Source: Sphingomicrobium sediminis | GTDB lineage: Bacteria; Pseudomonadota; Alphaproteobacteria; Sphingomonadales; Sphingomonadaceae | Length of the DNA stretch: 64,000 bases | Direction: 5' to 3' | NCBI RefSeq assembly: GCF_023805295.1 | Contig: NZ_JAMSHT010000001.1 | Coordinates: 1,798,001 to 1,862,000, forward strand | Shown here: positions 17,872 through 27,949 of the stretch, one piece after another | Layout: every line of letters starts with the position of its first letter | How positions within the stretch are numbered: the stretch's first letter is position 1 | Program-made: the position numbers and the translations under genes | Notes under the pieces: generated by a model | Databases searched by the model: none | Seen by the model: only the letters and a program-made list of their open reading frames with translations | What the model was told of the DNA's origin: nothing

Positions 17872-19458
17872 CTAATGTCTGAAGTGCCGCATCCCTGTAA
17901 ACACCATCGCCAGCCCGGCCTCGTCAGCCGCCGCGATGACCTCGTCGTCGCGAATGCTTCCACCCGGCTGAATCACCGCCGTCGCGCCTGCCTCGGCCGC
18001 CGAAATCAGCCCGTCCGCGAACGGGAAGAAAGCGTCCGATGCCACCGCGCTACCGATCGTGCGCGGCTCGCCGAAACCATGCGTTTCCGCCGCTTCCTTG
18101 GCCTTGATGGCAGCGATGCGCGCGGAATCGCGGCGGTTCATCTGTCCCGCACCGATGCCTGCGGTCGCGCCATCCTTGGCGTAGACGATCGCATTGGACT
18201 TCACATGCTTGGCCACCGTCCAGGCGAACAGGCAATCCTTCAATTCCTGGTCCGACGGCGAGCGCTTGGTGACGACCTTAAGCTCATTCTCGGTGATCCG
18301 GCCGCGATCGCGTTCCTGCACCAGGATGCCACCTGAGATCGGCTTGAGATTGACGCCCGGACGACCGGCATCGGGCAGGTCGCCAGTAAGCAGCAGGCGC
18401 AAATTCTTCTTCTTGGCGAAGACCGCCTTGGCCGCGTCATCGGCATCGGGGGCGACGACGACTTCGGTGAAGATGTCGGTAATCGCACGCGCCGTCGCTT
18501 CGTCGAGCGGCCGGTTGACCGCTACGATGCCGCCAAAGGCCGAAACGCTGTCGCATTGCAGCGCGTCGGTCCAGGCGGTGAGGAGGTCGTCGGCCTGCGC
18601 GACACCGCACGGATTGGCATGCTTGACAATAACGCAGGCGGGCGGGCCGTCGCGAAACTCCGCGATCAGCTCGAAGGCCGCATCGGCATCGTTGAGATTG
18701 TTGTAGCTTAGCGCCTTGCCCTGCACCTGTTCCGCGCCGGCCAGCCCGGGCGGGACCGCCTGCGGGATGTAGAGCGCTGCGCTCTGGTGCGGGTTTTCGC
18801 CGTAGCGCAACTCGTCGGCCTTGCGCATCGCCAGCGAATGGCGCTCGGGCATCAATTCGCCCTGATCAGCGAAGGCGAACCAGCTGGAGATGGCGGCATC
18901 GTAGGCGGCAGTGAGCGCATAGGCCTTAGCCGCCAGTATGGTGCGGAATTCCTGCGTTAGCCCGCCATGCGCGTCGAGTTCGCCGATGACCGCGTCATAG
19001 TCCGCGGGATCGGTGAGGATCGCGACATGGGCATGATTCTTGGCGGCCGAGCGGACCATGGCCGGGCCGCCAATATCGATATTTTCGATGATGGTCTCGC
19101 GATCGGCGCCCGAGGCCACCGTCTGTTCGAACGGGTAGAGATTGATAACCAAGAGGTCTATCGGGCCAATGTCATGTGCGTCCATGGCCTCGACATGCTC
19201 TGGCACGTCGCGCCGCGCGAGAATGCCGCCATGCACCTTGGGGTGCAGCGTCTTGACCCGGCCGTCCATCATTTCGGGAAAGCCGGTAAGATCAGCAACG
19301 TCCTTCACCTCGTGCCCGGCCTCGCGCATCGCCTTGGCCGTGCCGCCGGTGGAGACCAGCTCCGCGCCGTGGCGGGCGAGCGCTGCAGCGAGTGGTTCGA
19401 GCCCCGTCTTGTCGGAAACCGAAAGGAGCGCGCGGGCGATGGGTTTGTGTTCGGCCAT
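17872..19458 (-). CDS. purH: Bifunctional AICAR transformylase/IMP cyclohydrolase
   Basis: 528 residues from the ATG at 19458. The N-terminal MGS-like domain ([31 protein letters not shown]) is the IMP cyclohydrolase. The C-terminal domain with [14 protein letters not shown] and KHANPCG is the AICAR formyltransferase. It performs the last two steps of purine synthesis. AICAR is also the by-product of HisF/HisH, encoded 13 kb away. It is the last gene of the run rsmB-like, rpe, heparinase-like, purH on the minus strand, 14 bases after the heparinase-like stop. Confidence 0.96.
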   Translation of the reverse strand: MAEHKPIARALLSVSDKTGLEPLAAALARHGAELVSTGGTAKAMREAGHEVKDVADLTGFPEMMDGRVKTLHPKVHGGILARRDVPEHVEAMDAHDIGPIDLLVINLYPFEQTVASGADRETIIENIDIGGPAMVRSAAKNHAHVAILTDPADYDAVIGELDAHGGLTQEFRTILAAKAYALTAAYDAAISSWFAFADQGELMPERHSLAMRKADELRYGENPHQSAALYIPQAVPPGLAGAEQVQGKALSYNNLNDADAAFELIAEFRDGPPACVIVKHANPCGVAQADDLLTAWTDALQCDSVSAFGGIVAVNRPLDEATARAITDIFTEVVVAPDADDAAKAVFAKKKNLRLLLTGDLPDAGRPGVNLKPISGGILVQERDRGRITENELKVVTKRSPSDQELKDCLFAWTVAKHVKSNAIVYAKDGATAGIGAGQMNRRDSARIAAIKAKEAAETHGFGEPRTIGSAVASDAFFPFADGLISAAEAGATAVIQPGGSIRDDEVIAAADEAGLAMVFTGMRHFRH

Positions 19459-19472
19459 GGGGAGATGATGTC

Positions 19473-21089
19473 CTAGCTGGAGCGGCGGAAATGCCAGGTG
19501 ACGGCGGCGCCTTCCTTGCCGCATTCGTCGCTGATGACAAGCTGTTGCGTCTCGCGCGGTGCGCCATGCGCATCGACGACGAGGCTGGGCTCGACCCGGA
19601 GGCGCGCGCCGCGGGTGCGGAATTGCCAGGGCGGCGCCGCACTCGATCGCAGCAGCGCGCCAAGTCCGTCCGCGGTCTGCGTCACCTCGATGTCGGGCGC
19701 GAGGTGGAAACGAATGTCGAAAGGCAGGGTCTTGCGCTTGAGACGGCGACCAACCGGGACCAGCCGATCCTCGCCGCGAATTTCCTTGCCATCATTGCCG
19801 AGCGCGATGCGCCGTTCGTGCCCGAGGCCTGCGCGACGATGATAGCCGTCATGGCCCGCTGTCAGTCGCGTCGCGCCGTCATCTTCGCCGCGCTCGAACT
19901 CGACCGTCTCGACACCTTTGCCGGGCTGCCCGTCATCGAGCATGGCGGTCGAGTTCATATTGTCGAGGATGAGGGTCGAGTGCGCCGCCGACGCGCGCAG
20001 GGCGTTGGCAAGGCCGGGATCGAGCTCACCCGCGCTGCCGGCCCCGCCACCACAGCTCATCACGAGACGCTGCGCCCCGTCGGCCAATTCGAAAGCGAGG
20101 GTCGAGGCGAAACTGGTGTCGCTGAAGGGATTGGCCGGCGGACGCGCCGCATCGACCTGCGCGATGGTGCCGAGTGCGGAAAGACGCTGGTAGCCCCAAC
20201 CCCGCGCTTCGCGCAGCGGCCGTGCACGCATCCCGCAGCCTTCGATGATGGCGGCGATCCGCGCGGGATTGCCGGGGTTGCCACCCTGCCAGCTGGCGAG
20301 GCCGCCATCGGGCATGAGCACGCCATGCAGCGCCGACAGGGCACTGGTCGCGCCGTCCTCGAGCGGATCGGGAAGCGACTGCCGCGCCGCGAAATAGGCA
20401 GCGCGCACCAGCCCCAACCGGTCGACCAATTCGACTTGTTCGTAGGGCGCGCGGCTCTTGAGCCCGCCATCCTCATGCTGCCCTTGCGCCAAGGCGCGCA
20501 GCAGCCCGGATTCGGCGCGGGCGACGCGGGCGACCCCACCCGATAGCGTCAATGACGCAACCGTCAGGCCCGCCCATGCCGTGATGCGATCGAGACCCGG
20601 CTTGGCCTTGTCTGCCTGCTTGTCGAGGAAGCGCGCCGCGGCCGCCAGACGGTTGACGAGGCGCGCGCGATAGGCGGCATCGCTGCTCGACAGGATGAAG
20701 GGCGCGTAAGCGGTCCAATAGAGGATGCGCTCGCCCCATCCAACCGGGTTCCAAACGTCCTGCCCGCGCCGTTCGTCGCCGGCGAGCCAATGGCCGGTAA
20801 TGGCCTCGCCCAGGGGGGCTGCCTGTTCGCGTCCGGCGACGGCAGCGAGGTCTCGCAGCCAGGCGAAGCTGTGCAGCCGTTCAAGCAGCGGGTCGCCGCC
20901 GGGTGCGGCGTTAAAATCGACCTGGTTGAGCGCGACCTGCCGGGCGCCGTGAAGGAAGCGGCCGCCCAGGAGGCGTTCGCCGACCAGCATATCGCCAACG
21001 ACATGATCGCGCGGAATCGCGGTGAGGCGGAGGGGTTCGCGTTTCCCCCCGAACCAGCGTTTCAGACGTGGCTCGCCGCCTTCACTCAT
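19473..21089 (-). CDS. Heparinase II/III-family protein
   Basis: 538 residues from the ATG that overlaps the rpe stop (ATGA). An alpha-helical toroid-type N-terminal half contains [12 protein letters not shown] and [13 protein letters not shown]. The beta-rich C-terminal half (from about residue 320) carries [27 protein letters not shown], the conserved heparinase II/III region with the His. Sphingomonads commonly have such a gene beside rpe and purH; the natural polysaccharide substrate is unproven. No signal peptide is obvious, so it may act in the cytoplasm or be exported in another way. Confidence 0.85.
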   Translation of the reverse strand: MSEGGEPRLKRWFGGKREPLRLTAIPRDHVVGDMLVGERLLGGRFLHGARQVALNQVDFNAAPGGDPLLERLHSFAWLRDLAAVAGREQAAPLGEAITGHWLAGDERRGQDVWNPVGWGERILYWTAYAPFILSSSDAAYRARLVNRLAAAARFLDKQADKAKPGLDRITAWAGLTVASLTLSGGVARVARAESGLLRALAQGQHEDGGLKSRAPYEQVELVDRLGLVRAAYFAARQSLPDPLEDGATSALSALHGVLMPDGGLASWQGGNPGNPARIAAIIEGCGMRARPLREARGWGYQRLSALGTIAQVDAARPPANPFSDTSFASTLAFELADGAQRLVMSCGGGAGSAGELDPGLANALRASAAHSTLILDNMNSTAMLDDGQPGKGVETVEFERGEDDGATRLTAGHDGYHRRAGLGHERRIALGNDGKEIRGEDRLVPVGRRLKRKTLPFDIRFHLAPDIEVTQTADGLGALLRSSAAPPWQFRTRGARLRVEPSLVVDAHGAPRETQQLVISDECGKEGAAVTWHFRRSS

Positions 21090-21742
21090 GCGTCCTGGCG
21101 GAGCGCCGCAATATTGTCGGCATATGCACTGGGCCCGCCGCGGAACACGGCCGTACCGGCGACCAACGCCGTCGCGCCTGCAGACACGCATTGCGGCGCG
21201 GTGTCGGGGTCGACGCCGCCATCGACTTCCAGCTCGAAGTCGAGCCCGCGCTTAGCCTTGGCCTCGGCAATGGCTTCGATCTTGCGCAGCTGGTCGGGAA
21301 TGAATTTCTGGCCGCCAAAGCCCGGATTGACGCTCATGACGAGGACGAGGTCGGCAAGATCGAGCAGGTAGTCGATCGCATCCATGCCAGTGCCCGGATT
21401 GACGACGACGCCCGCTTTCTTGCCAAGCGAGCGAATGAACTGGAGCGTGCGATGTGCATGCGGTCCGGCCTCGGGATGGATGGTGATGATGTCGGCGCCG
21501 GCCTCGGCAAAGGCTTCCACATAGGGATCGACCGGGCTGATCATCAGGTGGACGTCGAACGGCTTGTCGGTGTGCGGCCGCAAGGCCTTCACCACCGCCG
21601 GCCCGATGGTGATGTTTGGCACGTAATGGCCGTCCATCACGTCGACATGGATCCAGTCTGCCCCTGCCTCGTCGATGGCACGGACTTCTTCGCCAAGCTT
21701 GGCGAAATCGGCGGAGAGGATGGAGGGGCTGATGATCGTCAT
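21086..21742 (-). CDS. rpe: Ribulose-phosphate 3-epimerase
   Basis: 218 residues starting at the Met of [13 protein letters not shown]; a Met four codons earlier is possible. TIM-barrel with the metal-binding His and Asp residues in [29 protein letters not shown] and EVDGGV. It interconverts ribulose-5-phosphate and xylulose-5-phosphate in the pentose phosphate pathway, the route to PRPP used by the his, trp and pur genes in this window. It lies 17 bases after the rsmB-like stop and overlaps the heparinase-like start. Confidence 0.96.
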   Translation of the reverse strand: MTIISPSILSADFAKLGEEVRAIDEAGADWIHVDVMDGHYVPNITIGPAVVKALRPHTDKPFDVHLMISPVDPYVEAFAEAGADIITIHPEAGPHAHRTLQFIRSLGKKAGVVVNPGTGMDAIDYLLDLADLVLVMSVNPGFGGQKFIPDQLRKIEAIAEAKAKRGLDFELEVDGGVDPDTAPQCVSAGATALVAGTAVFRGGPSAYADNIAALRQDA

Positions 21743-21759
21743 GTTGAAAATCAATGCCT

Positions 21760-23004
21760 TTATTCGGCGGCGCGGACAAGCTTTGCGATGAAGAAGCCGT
21801 CGAGCCCGCCTTCATCTGCCAGCATGCCCGGCAAGATACGCAGCCAGCCGCGGTCGGTGGGCGCGATTCCGGTGATGCCGACATTGGCGGGCGAGAGCGA
21901 GAATTCGGGGTGCGCGGAGAGAAATGCCTCGATCTGATCCTCGCCTTCCTCGCGTTCCAGCGAACAGGTCGCATAGACGATCGTGCCGCCGGCACGGACC
22001 AATCGCGCCGAGGCGGCGAGCAGCTCGTCCTGCAATGCCGCCATCTCCTCGATGATTCGCGGACGCGCACGGTAGAGCGTCTCGGGATGGCGCCGGAACG
22101 TACCCGTCGCCGAACAAGGTGCGTCGAGCAGGACGGCATCGAACGGACGCGCTTCGAAGGTGCGCAGGTCGGACGTCACATGTTTGGCGGCAAGCCCGGT
22201 CCGCTCGAGATTCTGCTTGAGTCGGTGCAAGCGCCGTTTGCTGATGTCGATGGCAGTGACGTCATGACCGGCAGCCGCGAGCTGCATCGTCTTGCCGCCC
22301 GGCGCGGCGCAGGCGTCGAGAACAGTTGACGCGTCGGCAGGAACGAGGCGTGCGGGCAACGAACTGGCGAGGTCCTGCACCCACCAGCCGCCAGCTTCGA
22401 AACCTTCGAGATCGGTCACCGTGCAATCACTGGCGACGCGGCGATGGCGCGGCGCGAGGCTTTTCCCATCGGGCGCGGCGACATCGTCACCTTTCAGGCT
22501 GATGTCGAGCGGCGGACGCTCACCGAGCATCTTGCGGGCCGCGGCGACGACATCTTCGCCCCAATGCGCCCAGCGCGCTTCGAGCTCTTCGGGCAGGCGC
22601 GGCGCCTCGAGCGGCGGCAGCTCGTCCTTGAGCAGGCGCGAGAGGACGCCGTGAACGAGGCGGCGCGGGCCGCCATTCACCATGGGCAGCGCGGTGGCGA
22701 CGACGGCATGGTGCGGGATATTCATCACGATGGCCTGGGTCAGTGCGATCCGCAGGACCATACGCGCCTTGGCATCGCTCGCCACCGGACGCGCCATCTT
22801 GGCGTCGATCAGGGCATCAAGGTCTGGCAGGCGGCGCAGGGTTTCGCCGGCAATCGCCTGCGCCAGCCGCGCGTCGGCGGGCGGCAGGCCGCGGGTGGCG
22901 GCGAAGGCTGCATGCTCCAGTGTTTCGTCGCGCCGCAATACGGCGTCGAGCAGGCGCAGCGCGGCGGCGCGCGCGGCGGTACCATCGTTGGTCGGTCTTG
23001 GCAT
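21760..23004 (-). CDS. RsmB-family 16S rRNA (cytosine-C5) methyltransferase
   Basis: 414 residues from the Met of MPRPTNDG. The N-terminal NusB-like RNA-binding domain spans about residues 10-140. The SAM-binding methyltransferase domain has [11 protein letters not shown] at 230-238 and the two Cys motifs DAPCSATG (Cys297) and ATCSLE (Cys347) required in m5C enzymes. RsmB modifies C967 of 16S rRNA in E. coli; assignment of the exact target here is by homology. First gene of the rsmB-rpe-heparinase-purH run; divergent from the SDHAF4-type gene with a 28-base gap. Confidence 0.9.
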   Translation of the reverse strand: MPRPTNDGTAARAAALRLLDAVLRRDETLEHAAFAATRGLPPADARLAQAIAGETLRRLPDLDALIDAKMARPVASDAKARMVLRIALTQAIVMNIPHHAVVATALPMVNGGPRRLVHGVLSRLLKDELPPLEAPRLPEELEARWAHWGEDVVAAARKMLGERPPLDISLKGDDVAAPDGKSLAPRHRRVASDCTVTDLEGFEAGGWWVQDLASSLPARLVPADASTVLDACAAPGGKTMQLAAAGHDVTAIDISKRRLHRLKQNLERTGLAAKHVTSDLRTFEARPFDAVLLDAPCSATGTFRRHPETLYRARPRIIEEMAALQDELLAASARLVRAGGTIVYATCSLEREEGEDQIEAFLSAHPEFSLSPANVGITGIAPTDRGWLRILPGMLADEGGLDGFFIAKLVRAAE

Positions 23005-23032
23005 GCGCCCCTTTAACGCCCATCTCGGCAAC

Positions 23033-23200
23033 ATGAAACGGCCAAAGAAACTCGATCCGCCCGAATATCTCTCGCCCTCACCCCCGGTGCCCGAGCCGGA
23101 GAAGGTGGAAACACCCGACGCCCCGGTCGGCGAAGAGGAAAAGAAGGACCCGACGCGCTACGGCGATTGGGAACGCAAGGGAATCGCGTGGGATTTCTAG
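23033..23200 (+). CDS. SDHAF4-type succinate dehydrogenase assembly factor (DUF1674)
   Basis: 55 residues, mostly disordered and rich in Pro, Glu and Lys, ending in the diagnostic motif DPTRYGDWERKGIAWDF. Eukaryotic SDHAF4 binds flavinylated SdhA before assembly of complex II; alphaproteobacterial DUF1674 proteins are its relatives. The sdh genes are elsewhere. An ATG ten codons earlier would overlap the divergent methyltransferase start and is less likely. Confidence 0.85.
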   Translation: MKRPKKLDPPEYLSPSPPVPEPEKVETPDAPVGEEEKKDPTRYGDWERKGIAWDF

Positions 23201-23302
23201 TTTGAGCCACCGAGCGCAAGGAAAGCGGAACGAAGCGAGCGCCCTTGTGCGAAGAGATGGCGAAATGTCGGCCGACAGGTCGCGTCAGCGAACCTGATCG
23301 AC

Positions 23303-23324
23303 GGGGTCAGGCCGCCGTGACCCC
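23303..23324. repeat. Palindrome related to 17849-17870, at a convergent gene end
   Basis: GGGGTCA and TGACCCC arms form a 7-bp stem around an 8-base GC-rich loop, in the 135-base gap between the SDHAF4-type gene and gpsA, whose ends converge. Arm and loop resemble the palindrome after the flippase gene. No other copy was noticed in the window. It may be a terminator or a small dispersed repeat. Confidence 0.5.
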
Positions 23325-23335
23325 AAAACTAAACC

Positions 23336-24325
23336 CTAAACCGCCTCGGCCCGCGGCGGCCTCGCCAACAGCATTTCCAGCGCTTCATCGATCTTGAACT
23401 TGCCCGCGAGCAAACCCGCCACCATTGCGACGATCGGCATGTCGATGCCTTTTTCGGTCGCGATTCGGTGGAGGACCGGCGCAGTGTAGGCGCCCTCGGC
23501 AACCGTGGTGCGATCACGCATCAGGTCGGCGACTTCCTGGCCCTCGCCGATGGCCTTGCCGAGCGAAAAGTTACGGCTCGCCGTCGACGTACAGGTCAGC
23601 ACCAGGTCGCCCATACCCGACAATCCGGCGAGCGTCTCCTCGCGGGCGCCGACCGCTGCACCGAAGCGCTTCATCTCGGCAAAACCGCGGGCGATGACGG
23701 CAGCGCGGGCATTCTGGCCCAGCTGCTTGCCCTCGACGATCCCGCAGGCGATGGCGAGCACATTCTTGATCGCGCCGCCCACTTCGGCCCCTGCGACGTC
23801 ATCGGTCCAGTAAAGCCGGAATTCGGGCCGCGCGAGGCGGTCATGCAGCGCCTTGCCGAGCTCGGCATCTTCGCAGGCCAAGGTCGCCGCCGTCGGCAGG
23901 CCCTTGGCGACTTCATGCGCGAAACAGGGGCCCGACAGGACCGCGACCGGCGAGGTTTCGCAGACGTCATGCGCGACTTCGTGCAGCAACAGACCCGAGC
24001 TTTCCTCGATCCCCTTCGAGCAGAGCACCAGCGGCATGCCGGGGCAGGGCGCGCGCGACAGGACCGCGCGCATGTGCTGGGCCGGCGTCACGACCAGCCA
24101 GGCATCTGCTTCCGAGAGATCGGAGAAATTGGCGGTCGCGGTGATGCTTTCGGAAAGCGGGATGTCCTTCAGATAGATTGGGTTCTGGTGGATTCGGTTG
24201 ATGGCACCGACCACTTCATCCTCGCGCGCCCAGAGAAGGACGTCATCGCCGCCGGCGGCCGCCATCTGTGCCAGCGCCGTGCCCCAGGCACCCCCGCCGA
24301 TGACCGCAATCTTGTCGATCTTCAT
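23336..24325 (-). CDS. gpsA: NAD(P)-dependent glycerol-3-phosphate dehydrogenase
   Basis: 329 residues. The Rossmann motif AVIGGGAWGTALA opens the protein. SKGIE, LSGPCFAHEVAKGLPT, the catalytic Lys in GGAIKNVLAIACG and a GMGDLVLTCTS segment are typical GpsA signatures. It reduces dihydroxyacetone phosphate to glycerol-3-phosphate for phospholipid synthesis. The ATG overlaps the tsaD stop (ATGA), so the two are co-translated. Confidence 0.96.
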   Translation of the reverse strand: MKIDKIAVIGGGAWGTALAQMAAAGGDDVLLWAREDEVVGAINRIHQNPIYLKDIPLSESITATANFSDLSEADAWLVVTPAQHMRAVLSRAPCPGMPLVLCSKGIEESSGLLLHEVAHDVCETSPVAVLSGPCFAHEVAKGLPTAATLACEDAELGKALHDRLARPEFRLYWTDDVAGAEVGGAIKNVLAIACGIVEGKQLGQNARAAVIARGFAEMKRFGAAVGAREETLAGLSGMGDLVLTCTSTASRNFSLGKAIGEGQEVADLMRDRTTVAEGAYTAPVLHRIATEKGIDMPIVAMVAGLLAGKFKIDEALEMLLARPPRAEAV

Positions 24326-25353
24326 GCCTTCACTCCTGCCCCACGCACTTTCTCGCCTTCCGGGTCGAGCGGCCAGCGCGCCCGCGCCGGCGTGTCGAGC
24401 GGATCGACCTTGCCCGCCGCGAAGCGTTCCGCCCCGGCCCATCCGATCATTGCCGCATTGTCGGTGCACAGCCAGCCGGGCGGCACCGAAAATACGCGGC
24501 CATAGTCCGTGGCCAGCTGTTCGAGCGCACCGCGCACCGACTGGTTGGCGGCAACGCCTCCAGCGACGACCAGCGAGGGCGCATCGCTGGCCTCGAGCGC
24601 AAGGCGGGTGCGATCGACGAAACAGTCGACCACCGCCTGCTGGAAACTTGCCGCGACGTCGGCGGGATGATGCTCACCGCTCGCCACCGCACGCTGCACC
24701 GCGCTCTTGAGGCCGGCGAAGGAGAAATGCGGTTCGCCCGACCCGACTAGCGGGCGCGGCAGCGGAACGGCGGTGGGATCGCCTTCCTTGGCGAGCTTTT
24801 CGATCGCGGGGCCGCCGGGATAGCCGAGGCCGAGCAATTTTGCTGCCTTGTCGAAGGCTTCGCCCGCAGCATCGTCGATCGTCGTCGCGAGGCGGCGATA
24901 ATCGTCGACGCCCTTCACTTCGAGCAATTGGCAATGCCCGCCGCTCGCCAGCAAGAGGAGGTAGGGAAAGTCGAGATCGGCATCGGAAAGGCGCGGGCTC
25001 AGCGCATGGCCTTCGAGATGGTTGACCGCGACCAATGGCTTGCCGGTCGCCAGCGCGAGGCCCTTGCCCGCGAGCAGCCCCACCATCACGCCGCCAACCA
25101 GCCCCGGCCCGGCAGTCGCGGCGATCGCATCGACTTCACCCGGCTCGATTTCGGCTTCGGCGAGCACCTGGCGGACGAGGTCGGGCAATATCTCGACATG
25201 CGCGCGCGCCGCGATTTCGGGGACTACCCCGCCGAAGGGCGCATGACGCTCGGCCTGCCCGACCACCGCTTGCGCGAGAATCTGGCGGTCCGACGTCACC
25301 AGCGCCGCTGCGCTGTCGTCGCAAGACGATTCAAGGGCAAGAATGACGGCCAT
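24322..25353 (-). CDS. tsaD: tRNA N6-adenosine threonylcarbamoyltransferase TsaD
   Basis: 343 residues, standard length, from MAVILALESSCDDS. The metal-binding HxxxH is present at His112 and His116 (NHLEGH), followed by LLASGGHCQL and the ASKHA-fold motifs VVAGGVAAN and CTDNAAMI. It transfers the threonylcarbamoyl group to A37 of ANN-decoding tRNAs. The upstream gene hemC is divergent with an 82-base gap. The much longer frame upstream is antisense to hemC and is rejected. Confidence 0.97.
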   Translation of the reverse strand: MAVILALESSCDDSAAALVTSDRQILAQAVVGQAERHAPFGGVVPEIAARAHVEILPDLVRQVLAEAEIEPGEVDAIAATAGPGLVGGVMVGLLAGKGLALATGKPLVAVNHLEGHALSPRLSDADLDFPYLLLLASGGHCQLLEVKGVDDYRRLATTIDDAAGEAFDKAAKLLGLGYPGGPAIEKLAKEGDPTAVPLPRPLVGSGEPHFSFAGLKSAVQRAVASGEHHPADVAASFQQAVVDCFVDRTRLALEASDAPSLVVAGGVAANQSVRGALEQLATDYGRVFSVPPGWLCTDNAAMIGWAGAERFAAGKVDPLDTPARARWPLDPEGEKVRGAGVKA

Positions 25354-25435
25354 CGGCGCTTTCCTTAGCCCCGGTCCGCAGTCAAAAGCCAGCGCCACTT
25401 GTAACGGAGCCGTTCCTGGGGCACTCCTCGTGACC

Positions 25436-26344
25436 ATGACGCTCAGACTGGGAACGCGGGGGTCGCCGCTGGCGCTCAAACAGGCCGAAATGGTGCGCGA
25501 TGCGCTGATTGCGGCGCATGGCTGGGACAGTGGCGCGGTCGAGATCGTCACGATTTCGACCAAAGGCGACCGCGACCGCGTGCGTCCGCTCACCGAAATG
25601 GGCGGCAAGGCAGTGTGGACCAAGGAATTGGATCGCGCGCTTCTGGCCGGCGAAACCGACATCAGCGTGCACAGCATGAAGGATGTCGAGAGCATCCGCC
25701 CCGAGGGCCTCGGGATCGCTGCCATGCTCGAACGCGCCGACGTTCGCGACAAATTGATTGGCGCTGCGAGCCTCGATGATCTGCCCGATGGCGCGGTCAT
25801 CGGCACCGCCAGCCCGCGCCGTGTAGCGCAGGTAAAGGGCCTGCGTCCTGGCCTTCGCACCGATTTGCTGCGCGGCAATATCGCCACGCGCATTGCGGCG
25901 GTCGAGAATGGCAAGTTCGACGCCACCCTGCTCGCGTCGGCCGGTTTGGACCGCATGGACCAGGGCCATGTCGGCCACCATGTCGAGCTCGACGTCATGC
26001 TGCCCGCCCCTGCACAAGGCGCGATTGGCATCGATGCGCGCAGCGACGATGCCGCGACGCGCGCCGCGCTGGCGGCCATCAACCATGTCGATACATTCGA
26101 TTGCGTGATGGCCGAGCGCGCCTTCGTGGCCGGGCTCAACGGCGATTGCCATTCGCCCGTCGCGGCCCTGGCGCAGCTCGATGGCGACCATCTGCACCTG
26201 TCCGTCGAGATCTACAGCGAAGACGGCAGCGACCGCCTCCAGGACAAGATTTCCCTAGACCGAAGCGATACGGAAACGCCCAAGCAACTGGCGCGCGACA
26301 TGCTCGCCGCCGCGCCTGACAGCATCAAGAAACTATTCGGATGA
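25436..26344 (+). CDS. hemC: Hydroxymethylbilane synthase (porphobilinogen deaminase)
   Basis: 302 residues from MTLRLGTRGSPLALKQ. RGSPLAL, SVHSMKDV and TASPRRVAQVKGLRP are family hallmarks. The cofactor-binding Cys is in NGDCHSPV near residue 238. It joins four porphobilinogens to the linear tetrapyrrole used by HemD. The stop overlaps the hemD start (ATGA), giving a hemC-hemD-accessory operon. Confidence 0.97.
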   Translation: MTLRLGTRGSPLALKQAEMVRDALIAAHGWDSGAVEIVTISTKGDRDRVRPLTEMGGKAVWTKELDRALLAGETDISVHSMKDVESIRPEGLGIAAMLERADVRDKLIGAASLDDLPDGAVIGTASPRRVAQVKGLRPGLRTDLLRGNIATRIAAVENGKFDATLLASAGLDRMDQGHVGHHVELDVMLPAPAQGAIGIDARSDDAATRAALAAINHVDTFDCVMAERAFVAGLNGDCHSPVAALAQLDGDHLHLSVEIYSEDGSDRLQDKISLDRSDTETPKQLARDMLAAAPDSIKKLFG

Positions 26345-27021
26345 GCCGTCCGGTAGCCATCCTGCGACCCGAGCCCGGTAACAGCCTGACGGTCCAGCGC
26401 GCCGAACGATCGGGGATCGACAACATCCTGTCCGTCCCGCTTTTCAAGGTCCGCCCTGTCGACTGGGAAGCGCCCGATCCCGACCGCTTCGACGCCATGT
26501 TGATGACCAGCGCCAATGCCGCCCGGCATGGCGGCGACGCACTCAAGACATTGCGCGACCTTCCCGTCCATTGCGTCGGCGAGGCAACCGCCGCAGCCGC
26601 GCGCGCCGCTGGCATGATGATCGGCGACGTCGGCGATGGGGGAATCGACGAGCTCCTCGGCATGCTGCCGGCTGACCTGCGCCTTCTGCATCTGGGCGGT
26701 CGTCATCGCCGTACGCCCGAAGCAGCGACCCAAACCATCGTGCCACTGACTATCTATTCGAGCGTCGCGCGCGAAGAACCGCGCGGCTTCGAGGACATTG
26801 CCGGCAGCATCGCCTGTATCCATTCGCCCCGCGCCGCAAGACGGCTCGCCGAGCTGGTCGACCGCGACGGCATGGACCGCAGCGGCATCGCCGTAGTGGC
26901 GATCAGTGACGATGCGGCCGAACCGCTGGGCGAGGGCTGGGAGCATGTCGCGGTTGCCACCGCACCGCGCGATGCGGAATTGCTCGCCTGCGCCAAACGC
27001 CTGTGCGAGAAGGTGGCATGA
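26341..27021 (+). CDS. hemD: Uroporphyrinogen-III synthase
   Basis: 226 residues. HemD sequences are poorly conserved, but the two-lobed pattern is visible: ILRPEPGN at the start, MLMTSANAAR near residue 52, VGEATAAAARAAG near 80 and a C-terminal HSPRAARRLAELV plus VVAISDDAAEPLG. Position directly after hemC with a 4-base overlap makes the assignment firm. It closes hydroxymethylbilane to uroporphyrinogen III for heme and siroheme. Confidence 0.93.
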   Translation: MSRPVAILRPEPGNSLTVQRAERSGIDNILSVPLFKVRPVDWEAPDPDRFDAMLMTSANAARHGGDALKTLRDLPVHCVGEATAAAARAAGMMIGDVGDGGIDELLGMLPADLRLLHLGGRHRRTPEAATQTIVPLTIYSSVAREEPRGFEDIAGSIACIHSPRAARRLAELVDRDGMDRSGIAVVAISDDAAEPLGEGWEHVAVATAPRDAELLACAKRLCEKVA

Positions 27022-27854
27022 GCTTGTCGCGCCGCATCCTGCTTGGGCTGATCCTCCTGCTCGCCGGCTTTGCGCTGGCGATCTATCTCGTTTCCAATTG
27101 GGATACCGGCGCGCGCTGGCTGGGCCTTGAACGCGCCGAGATTACGACCGAGGCCGGCGGCGAACCCGCACCGCCGCCGCCCGATGCCATCGCCCCGTCG
27201 CGGTTGCTGGCCGAAGAGGAAGGCACGCCCACGCCGCCCGACCCGGTCGCCGAGGCCGAGGCCGAAGCGATCCCGGCCCCGGCTGGCGACATCACCGACC
27301 GCGTTGCCTCGCTCGAACGCGCCTTGATCCGCGCCGAGGGCTCGGCCGGTCGCGCCGACGGCCTGCTTGTCGCCTTTGCCGCGCGCCGCGCCATCGAGCG
27401 CGGGCTCCCGCTCGGCTATCTCGAGCCTTTGCTCGTCGACCGGTTCGGCAATAATCACGAAGCGGCGGTCGCGCAGATCATTCGCGGATCGCGCGATCCG
27501 ATCCTGTTGAAATCTCTGGTCGAACAATATGAAACGCTGGGCAGCGAACTGCGCGCGCCGCCGCCCGATGCCGGGGTCGGCGAACGGATCAGCCGCTGGT
27601 TCGGCAGCCTCATCACCGTCTACGACGCCAGCCAGCCCAACCCGCGACCGCGTGCCCGTTACGAGCGCGCCTTGGTCGACCTTCGCCTCGGCAATGTCGA
27701 CAGCGCGCTTGCCGAAACCATGCGCCTGCCGGGTGCCGATGCGGCAGCGGACTGGGTCGCACGGGCGCGGTCCTACGTCGCCACGCAGAACGCACTCGAC
27801 CAGGTCGAGGCCGCCGCATTGTTGGCCCGTGAGGATTATGCGACCAGCCGTTAG
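27018..27854 (+). CDS. Membrane-anchored hemCD-linked protein (mitofilin/COG4223-like)
   Basis: 278 residues. One N-terminal membrane segment (RRILLGLILLLAGFALAIYLV) is followed by a Pro/Glu/Ala-rich linker (residues 40-95) and an alpha-helical periplasmic domain. A gene of this kind often follows hemD in alphaproteobacteria and is related to the mitofilin/HemX-type family; its exact role is unproven. The start overlaps the hemD stop (ATGA). It is shorter than many family members because the coiled-coil is reduced. Confidence 0.75.
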   Translation: MSLSRRILLGLILLLAGFALAIYLVSNWDTGARWLGLERAEITTEAGGEPAPPPPDAIAPSRLLAEEEGTPTPPDPVAEAEAEAIPAPAGDITDRVASLERALIRAEGSAGRADGLLVAFAARRAIERGLPLGYLEPLLVDRFGNNHEAAVAQIIRGSRDPILLKSLVEQYETLGSELRAPPPDAGVGERISRWFGSLITVYDASQPNPRPRARYERALVDLRLGNVDSALAETMRLPGADAAADWVARARSYVATQNALDQVEAAALLAREDYATSR

Positions 27855-27949
27855 GTGAAAGATTGCATCGCGGACAGCCTGCGTTAAGCCAGTATCGGGT
27901 AAAGGAAAGTCACCAGATTCTAGGGGCTTAAGGGGAATATCGCATAGTG

